Of a stretch of DNA of 5,182 nt, positions 5,120 through 5,182 are shown one piece after another. The DNA comes from Anaerolineales bacterium (GTDB lineage Bacteria > Chloroflexota > Anaerolineae > Anaerolineales > UBA11657), in the NCBI GenBank assembly GCA_947503585.1, contig CANNEJ010000134.1, forward strand, positions 1-5,182. Reading direction: 5' to 3'. Within the stretch, counting starts at the first letter, position 1, and the number at the start of each line of letters is the position of its first letter. The notes beneath the pieces are model-generated. The model saw only the letters and a list, made by a program, of their open reading frames with translations, had not been told where the DNA came from and made no database searches. The position numbers were made by a program, and so were the translations under genes.

Positions 5120-5182
5120 CTACGGCACACGCGTGCGCACGGGCACCAGCGTCAATTTCACAACCGGGTTGGGCGCAAGGCG
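5120..5182 (-). CDS. Possible C-terminal end of an unidentified protein (cut by right window edge)
   Basis: On the minus strand one frame is open from the right edge to a TAG at 5122-5120, coding for 20 residues: RLAPNPVVKLTLVPVRTRVP. The alternating hydrophobic pattern (VVKLTLVPVRTRV) looks like a final beta strand. One other minus frame is also open in this stretch, but its translation looks less protein-like. The fragment is too short to assign a family. If real, the gene is convergent with the tRNA. Confidence 0.35.
   Translation of the reverse strand, partial: RLAPNPVVKLTLVPVRTRVP

Noticed and set aside
5039..5182. tRNA-Arg as an integration site for a mobile element
   Set aside because: No integrase, no repeated tRNA 3' end and no compositional change are visible on either side within the window.

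Overview
This is a GC-rich bacterial chromosome segment of housekeeping and metabolic genes, densely packed and with short intergenic gaps. I see no mobile element, CRISPR array, prophage or other transfer signature. The lineage cannot be fixed from the window. The small membrane protein next to a thioredoxin reductase, an archaeal/Chloroflexota-like PHP protein, and -10-like boxes sitting directly on start codons would fit a Chloroflexota (Anaerolineae-like) genome. That assignment is inference only.

Layout. Positions 1-180 (minus strand) hold the N-terminal 60 codons of malate synthase A, cut by the left edge. A 79-nt divergent promoter gap follows. Positions 260-1207 (plus) encode a complete agmatinase/arginase-superfamily ureohydrolase. 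From 4243 down to 1252 runs a four-gene minus-strand block. In transcription order it is a roughly 150-residue two-helix membrane protein (4243-3791), a 76-residue single-helix membrane protein (3766-3536), thioredoxin reductase TrxB (3476-2526) and an M24 (Xaa-Pro dipeptidase-like) metallopeptidase (2472-1252). Gaps in this block are 24, 59 and 53 nt. The M24 gene and the ureohydrolase converge across 44 nt that may hold a terminator. A PHP-domain metal-dependent phosphoesterase (4298-4960) is divergent from the membrane protein. Five nucleotides after its stop lies tRNA-Arg(CCG) (4966-5038). The last 63 nt on the minus strand look like the C-terminal end of another protein.

How the genes relate. 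Malate synthase belongs to the glyoxylate shunt and the ureohydrolase to arginine/polyamine or guanidino-compound catabolism. Both feed on non-sugar carbon or nitrogen, but the divergent arrangement alone does not prove co-regulation. TrxB supplies reducing power to thioredoxin, the M24 enzyme processes proline-containing peptides, and the PHP protein probably hydrolyses a phosphoester. No convincing new multi-gene system is visible. The points most worth a second look are the uncharacterised membrane-protein pair upstream of trxB, the repeated placement of -10-like boxes 5-7 nt before start codons (possible leaderless transcription), and the tRNA promoter apparently lying inside the end of the PHP gene.
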